DNA from: Rhodocyclaceae bacterium
Lineage (GTDB): Bacteria > Pseudomonadota > Gammaproteobacteria > Burkholderiales > Rhodocyclaceae
NCBI GenBank assembly: GCA_024709955.1
Contig: JANJVS010000112.1
Span: 1 to 38,306, forward strand
Direction of reading: 5' to 3'
DNA: 38,306 nt
Under the pieces are notes generated by a model. That model searched no databases. It was given only the letters and a program-made list of their open reading frames with translations, and was not told the origin of the DNA. This document shows, piece after piece, positions 35,519 through 38,306 of this stretch; the stretch's first letter is position 1; each line of letters starts with the position of its first letter. The position numbers were made by a program, and so were the translations under genes.

Positions 35519-35956
35519 ATGGCCGACTTCGACGAAAACGGCGACATCATTCGCGGCGAGCCGGCGCCGGGCGGCGAACTCGACGGCCAGCGCGCCTGGT
35601 GTCATGTGATGTACGGCCTGCACGCCCTCTCGGCGCTCTCGGGCATCCTGACTTCCGCCTCCATCGTCGGCGCCTTCGTCTTTGGCTGGCCGTCGATCGT
35701 CGCCGTCATCATCAACTACGTCACCCGCGCAAACGTGCGCGGCAGCTGGCTCGACAGCCACTGGCGCTGGCAGCTGCGCAGCTTCTGGTACGCCGCGCTG
35801 TGGCTGTGCATCGCCGGCCTGCTGGCGCTGACCCTGATCGGCATCCCGGCCGCCATGCTGGTCGTCGTCGTCACCGGTGTCTGGGTGCTCTATCGCGTCA
35901 TTCGCGGCTGGCTCGCGCTGCTCGACCGGCGCGCCATGCCGTTGCCTCCCACCTGA
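35519..35956 (+). CDS. DUF4870 family membrane protein
   Basis: The 145-residue protein has an acidic start (MADFDENGDIIRGEPAPGGE) and three to four hydrophobic helices. These lie roughly at 35-58, 58-70, 90-112 and 112-132. The repeated SHWRWQLRSFWYAALWLCIA segment fits the DUF4870/Tic20-like class. The function is unknown. Its position directly after ubiD, with a 2-nt gap, suggests cotranscription. Confidence 0.75.
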   Translation: MADFDENGDIIRGEPAPGGELDGQRAWCHVMYGLHALSALSGILTSASIVGAFVFGWPSIVAVIINYVTRANVRGSWLDSHWRWQLRSFWYAALWLCIAGLLALTLIGIPAAMLVVVVTGVWVLYRVIRGWLALLDRRAMPLPPT

Positions 35957-35973
35957 ACCCGCAAGGAGTCTTC

Positions 35974-36444
35974 ATGAAGTCCCGTTTGATTGTTCTCGCG
36001 CTCGGCTGCGTCGCCGCCTTCCCCGTGCTTGCCGGCGAAATCGCCTGCCCCGATCTCGCCACGGCCGTGCAGGTCGCCACCTGTCCGTCCGAGGAAGAGC
36101 TCAAATACACCTATACCGGCTATTGCGCCGACAACGCGCGCCTGTACGGCAAGGACAAGGACACCTGCGCCACCTACGAGAACTACCGCAAGCTCAAGAA
36201 CGTGGCAATGTGGGAATCGGCCGACGGCGCCTTCCACGCCTATCTTTCCTGCGACCTGGCGCCCGCCGCGATCAAGGCGGCCAAGCCCCGGCGCGTCGAG
36301 GTCGGCAAGGCCGGCAAGCTGACGCGGGTTGCCTGCGACTACGGCGACGACATCGTGTTCGCCCATCGCACGCGCGCCGCCTGCAAGCCGGTGGGTGACG
36401 GCGCCTGCGCCGCGGGCAAGCCCTGCCAGGCGAGCTGCGACTGA
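35974..36444 (+). CDS. Secreted Cys-rich protein, unknown
   Basis: The 156-residue product starts MKSRLIVLALGCVAAFPVLA, a signal peptide likely cut after residue 20. AAGGAG ahead of the ATG is a strong ribosome-binding site. The mature part has ten cysteines (25, 37, 51, 65, 93, 121, 137, 145, 151, 155), an even number consistent with five disulfides in the periplasm. It also has aromatic residues in EELKYTYTGY. I do not recognise the family; a DUF3757-like group is possible but unconfirmed. It is the last gene of the ubiA run, 17 nt after DUF4870. Confidence 0.75.
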   Translation: MKSRLIVLALGCVAAFPVLAGEIACPDLATAVQVATCPSEEELKYTYTGYCADNARLYGKDKDTCATYENYRKLKNVAMWESADGAFHAYLSCDLAPAAIKAAKPRRVEVGKAGKLTRVACDYGDDIVFAHRTRAACKPVGDGACAAGKPCQASCD

Positions 36445-36458
36445 TCCGGCGCTCCCTC

Positions 36459-36485
36459 CACCGTCTCCCCAGCGCCGACTTTTGT
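36459..36485 (-). repeat. Dispersed 27-bp repeat, copy downstream of the Cys-rich secreted gene
   Basis: On the plus strand it reads CACCGTCTCCCC, then AGCGCCGACTTTTGT, which matches copy 1 at 24 of 27 positions. It lies in the 146-nt gap between two convergent genes. Confidence 0.5.
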
Positions 36486-36556
36486 TCCGGCCGCTACGCT
36501 TGACTTGCCTGGCGCACGTTAGCCGACACGCAAGCCGGAGTCGGCCGTCGGGCTCT

Positions 36557-36583
36557 TGCCGTTACGCCGGCGCCGGCTTTTCA
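36557..36583 (-). repeat. Degenerate repeat copy with GC palindrome
   Basis: It matches copy 1 at only 19 of 27 positions and includes the perfect palindrome GCCGGCGCCGGC (36566-36577), followed by TTTT. It lies 8 nt before the stop of the DUF47 gene on the other strand. It could also be a weak terminator. Confidence 0.3.
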
Positions 36584-36590
36584 GCCCGCG

Positions 36591-37235
36591 TCAGACCATC
36601 TTGACCACGATGTCGTGCAGCGTGTTGGCGCAGGCGGCCATGCGCTCGGCGGCGTGGGTGAGGTGGCGGTAGATCTCGCGGCGCTTGAACATGTGGATGT
36701 AGTCCTCGCCCTGGAACAGCTCCGCGAGGGCCTTGCGGTAGAGCTTCTCCACCTTGCGTTCGGCCTTGCGCGCGACATCGGCGTCGTCGGAGGCCGCCGC
36801 CGGCTGGCGGCTCAGCTTGAAGTAGCCGGCGGTGAGCGCCACCACGCCGTCGTGCAGATGGCGCGCCATCTCCAAGGTGACGGCGTCCGGCTGGAGTTGC
36901 AGCGCGGTCATTTCGCTCACGGCGTCCTTGCAGGCGTTCACCACCTCGTCGAGGGTGGTGATGGCGCGGTAGATGTCCTCGCGGTCGATCGGCGTCGAGA
37001 AGGCTTCGTTGAGGGTGTGGATGTTGCGCACCTTGACCTTGTCGGCGGCATGCTCGTCCTCGCGGATCTGCTGGCCGATCTCGGTTTCTCCACTTTCCAT
37101 GTAATGCACCAGCAGGTTCACGGTGTGCTCGACGTGGTGGCTCTGTTCGTGCAGCAGCGCGAAGAAGTCCGCCGACTTGGGAAAGAAGCGCTCGAAGATG
37201 CGCGCCAGCAGGGATTTGTCTTGGTCGTGGTTCAT
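36591..37235 (-). CDS. DUF47 family (PhoU-like) protein
   Basis: The start at 37235 gives MNHDQDKSLLARIFERFFPK and 214 residues. The protein is all-helical and contains QQIREDEHAADKVKVRNIHT, the DUF47 signature related to PhoU. DUF47 genes are nearly always paired with PiT permeases and are thought to regulate phosphate transport. The ATG overlaps the permease stop (ATGA), which fixes the start. The long upstream frame in the same phase is not conserved. Confidence 0.9.
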   Translation of the reverse strand: MNHDQDKSLLARIFERFFPKSADFFALLHEQSHHVEHTVNLLVHYMESGETEIGQQIREDEHAADKVKVRNIHTLNEAFSTPIDREDIYRAITTLDEVVNACKDAVSEMTALQLQPDAVTLEMARHLHDGVVALTAGYFKLSRQPAAASDDADVARKAERKVEKLYRKALAELFQGEDYIHMFKRREIYRHLTHAAERMAACANTLHDIVVKMV

Positions 37236-38284
37236 GGCGGACTCCCGGTGAGGGCGAGGAGGGCGGCAAGCATGAAGTAGCCGGCCACCGAGACGATGGC
37301 TGCGCCCGGAATGGTGATGATCCAGGTGGTGGCGATTTCGCGCGCCTTGGCCCAGCGCACCGCCTTGGGCCGCTCGGAGGCGCCGATGCCCATGATCGAG
37401 GTGGCGACGACGTGGGTCGTCGATACCGGCGCGCCGACGGCGGAGGCGGCGAAGATCACCGCCGCCGAGGTTAGCTGCGAGTCGAGCGCGTGCAGCGGCC
37501 GCACCTTGTAGATCGCGAAGCCGAGGGTGCGTACGATGCGCCAGCCGCCGGAGAGGATGCCGAGGGTCATCGAAATCGCGCAGGCCAGCATGACCCAGAA
37601 CGGCACCGCGAAGGTGTCGATGAAGCCGCCGAGCAGCAGCACGAGGGTGAGGATGCCCATGCTCTTCTGCGCGTCGTTGGCGCCGTGGGAGAAGGCCAGG
37701 CCGGCGGCGGTGAAATACTGGGCGTTGCGCAGGTTGCGGTTGATCAGCGGCCTGGCGCCGCGCAGCAGGCCGAGCATCAGGCGGTGCAGCAGAAAGCCGG
37801 CCCAGAAGCCGACCAGCGGCGAGAGCACCAGGGCGGCAAGCACCTTGACGATGCCGGTGACGTGGCCGTCGAGCAGTAGTGCGAAGCCCCAGACCACATG
37901 GTCGGCGCCGACCGAGACCACGACCGCGCCGGCGAGTCCGCCGACCAGGGCGTGGGACGAGGAGGAGGGGATGCCGCGCCACCAGGTCAGCAGGTTCCAG
38001 GCGATGGCGCCGAACAGGCCGCAGACCAGGATCCGCAGCGCGAGCGCGGCATCGACGCCGTCGAGGTTCACGAACTTGCCGATGGTGTTGGCCACCGCCG
38101 TGCCGCCCAGCAGCGGGCCGAGGAACTCGAAGGTGGCGACGATGAGGATCGCCTGCACTGGCGTCATCGCGCGCGAGGCGATCACGCTGGCGACGATGTT
38201 GGCGGCGTCGTGGAAGCCGTTGGTGTAGTCGAACAGCAGGACGATGAGGACGGCGGCGACGGCGAGAATGAACAGGGTGTCCAT
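37232..38284 (-). CDS. Inorganic phosphate transporter, PiT family
   Basis: The 350-residue protein has about ten membrane helices and the PiT repeats TNGFHDAANIVASVIASRAM (near 22-41) and LAFSHGANDAQKSMGILTLV (near 207-226). It imports metal-phosphate with protons. The length is that of the short bacterial class; E. coli PitA has 499 residues. TATGAT lies 6 nt before the ATG at 38284 and no ribosome-binding site is visible. Only 22 nt remain before the window edge. Confidence 0.92.
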   Translation of the reverse strand: MDTLFILAVAAVLIVLLFDYTNGFHDAANIVASVIASRAMTPVQAILIVATFEFLGPLLGGTAVANTIGKFVNLDGVDAALALRILVCGLFGAIAWNLLTWWRGIPSSSSHALVGGLAGAVVVSVGADHVVWGFALLLDGHVTGIVKVLAALVLSPLVGFWAGFLLHRLMLGLLRGARPLINRNLRNAQYFTAAGLAFSHGANDAQKSMGILTLVLLLGGFIDTFAVPFWVMLACAISMTLGILSGGWRIVRTLGFAIYKVRPLHALDSQLTSAAVIFAASAVGAPVSTTHVVATSIMGIGASERPKAVRWAKAREIATTWIITIPGAAIVSVAGYFMLAALLALTGSPP

Positions 38285-38290
38285 GGCCCG

Positions 38291-38296
38291 ATCATA
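38291..38296 (-). promoter_or_regulatory. Possible -10 box of the PiT gene
   Basis: On the minus strand TATGAT lies 6 nt before the ATG. The -35 region is outside the window. It resembles the arrangement at ubiA and at the thioesterase gene. Confidence 0.4.
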
Positions 38297-38306
38297 GGCG
38301 CGTCCG

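Noticed and set aside
36591-37982. Long frame joining PiT sequence to DUF47
   Set aside because: The first part is an out-of-phase reading of the permease. The ATGA overlap fixes the DUF47 start at 37235.
1-38306. CRISPR array, tRNA or rRNA genes, insertion sequence, prophage or toxin-antitoxin pair
   Set aside because: I saw no regularly spaced repeats, cloverleaf or rRNA-like sequence, transposase, integrase or small paired toxin frames.

Overview
The window carries the chromosome of a GC-rich betaproteobacterium. The end of tuf is followed by an unbroken S10-spc-alpha ribosomal protein cluster, with infA and rpmJ between secY and rpsM. Further on there are ubiquinone genes (ubiA, ubiD), a FliW flagellar factor, an Atm1-type exporter and a c'-like cytochrome. 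The relatives that come to mind are Rhodocyclales-like bacteria, but family-level placement is inference and not tested.

Region 1 (1-14,601, all plus strand) holds the tuf 3' end, then rpsJ-rplC-rplD-rplW-rplB-rpsS-rplV-rpsC-rplP-rpmC-rpsQ (S10), rplN-rplX-rplE-rpsN-rpsH-rplF-rplR-rpsE-rpmD-rplO-secY-infA-rpmJ (spc) and rpsM-rpsK-rpsD-rpoA-rplQ (alpha). Good sigma70-type promoters lie just before rpsJ, rplN and rpsM. In the first two, the -10 box sits in the loop of a terminator-like hairpin. A perfect 22-bp stem closes the cluster and also serves the convergent gltL.

Region 2 (14,613-19,558, minus strand) reads, in transcription order: an Atm1/HMT1-type ABC exporter, then a glutamate/aspartate-type importer gltI-gltJ-gltK-gltL. 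A REP-like hairpin lies between gltI and gltJ. Region 3 (19,602-24,149) has a YciA-like thioesterase, a doubtful 67-residue reading frame and a 1152-residue hybrid sensor histidine kinase. Region 4 (24,150-28,969, plus) is a tightly packed run: DUF2802 protein, SPOR protein, fliW, ridA, recG, then an unknown Cys-rich small protein. Region 5 (28,998-32,532, minus) is a two-gene signalling operon: an HDOD protein and a GAF/multi-PAS/GGDEF diguanylate cyclase. It is preceded by an FNR/ANR-type box in class II geometry. Region 6 (32,719-36,444, plus) is ubiA, a c'-like cytochrome, ubiD, a DUF4870 membrane protein and a secreted Cys-rich protein. Region 7 (36,591-38,284, minus) is a PiT phosphate permease with its DUF47 partner.

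Most of the window is well-known core biology, and I see no clear new multi-gene system. The least explained signals are a dispersed GC-rich repeat of about 27 bp (six recognisable copies, two weaker ones) outside the ribosomal region; the promoter-inside-terminator arrangement used twice; the putative oxygen-responsive promoter of the HDOD/GGDEF operon; several genes with a TAnnAT box 6-7 nt before ATG that may be leaderless; and the c'-like cytochrome gene wedged between ubiA and ubiD.
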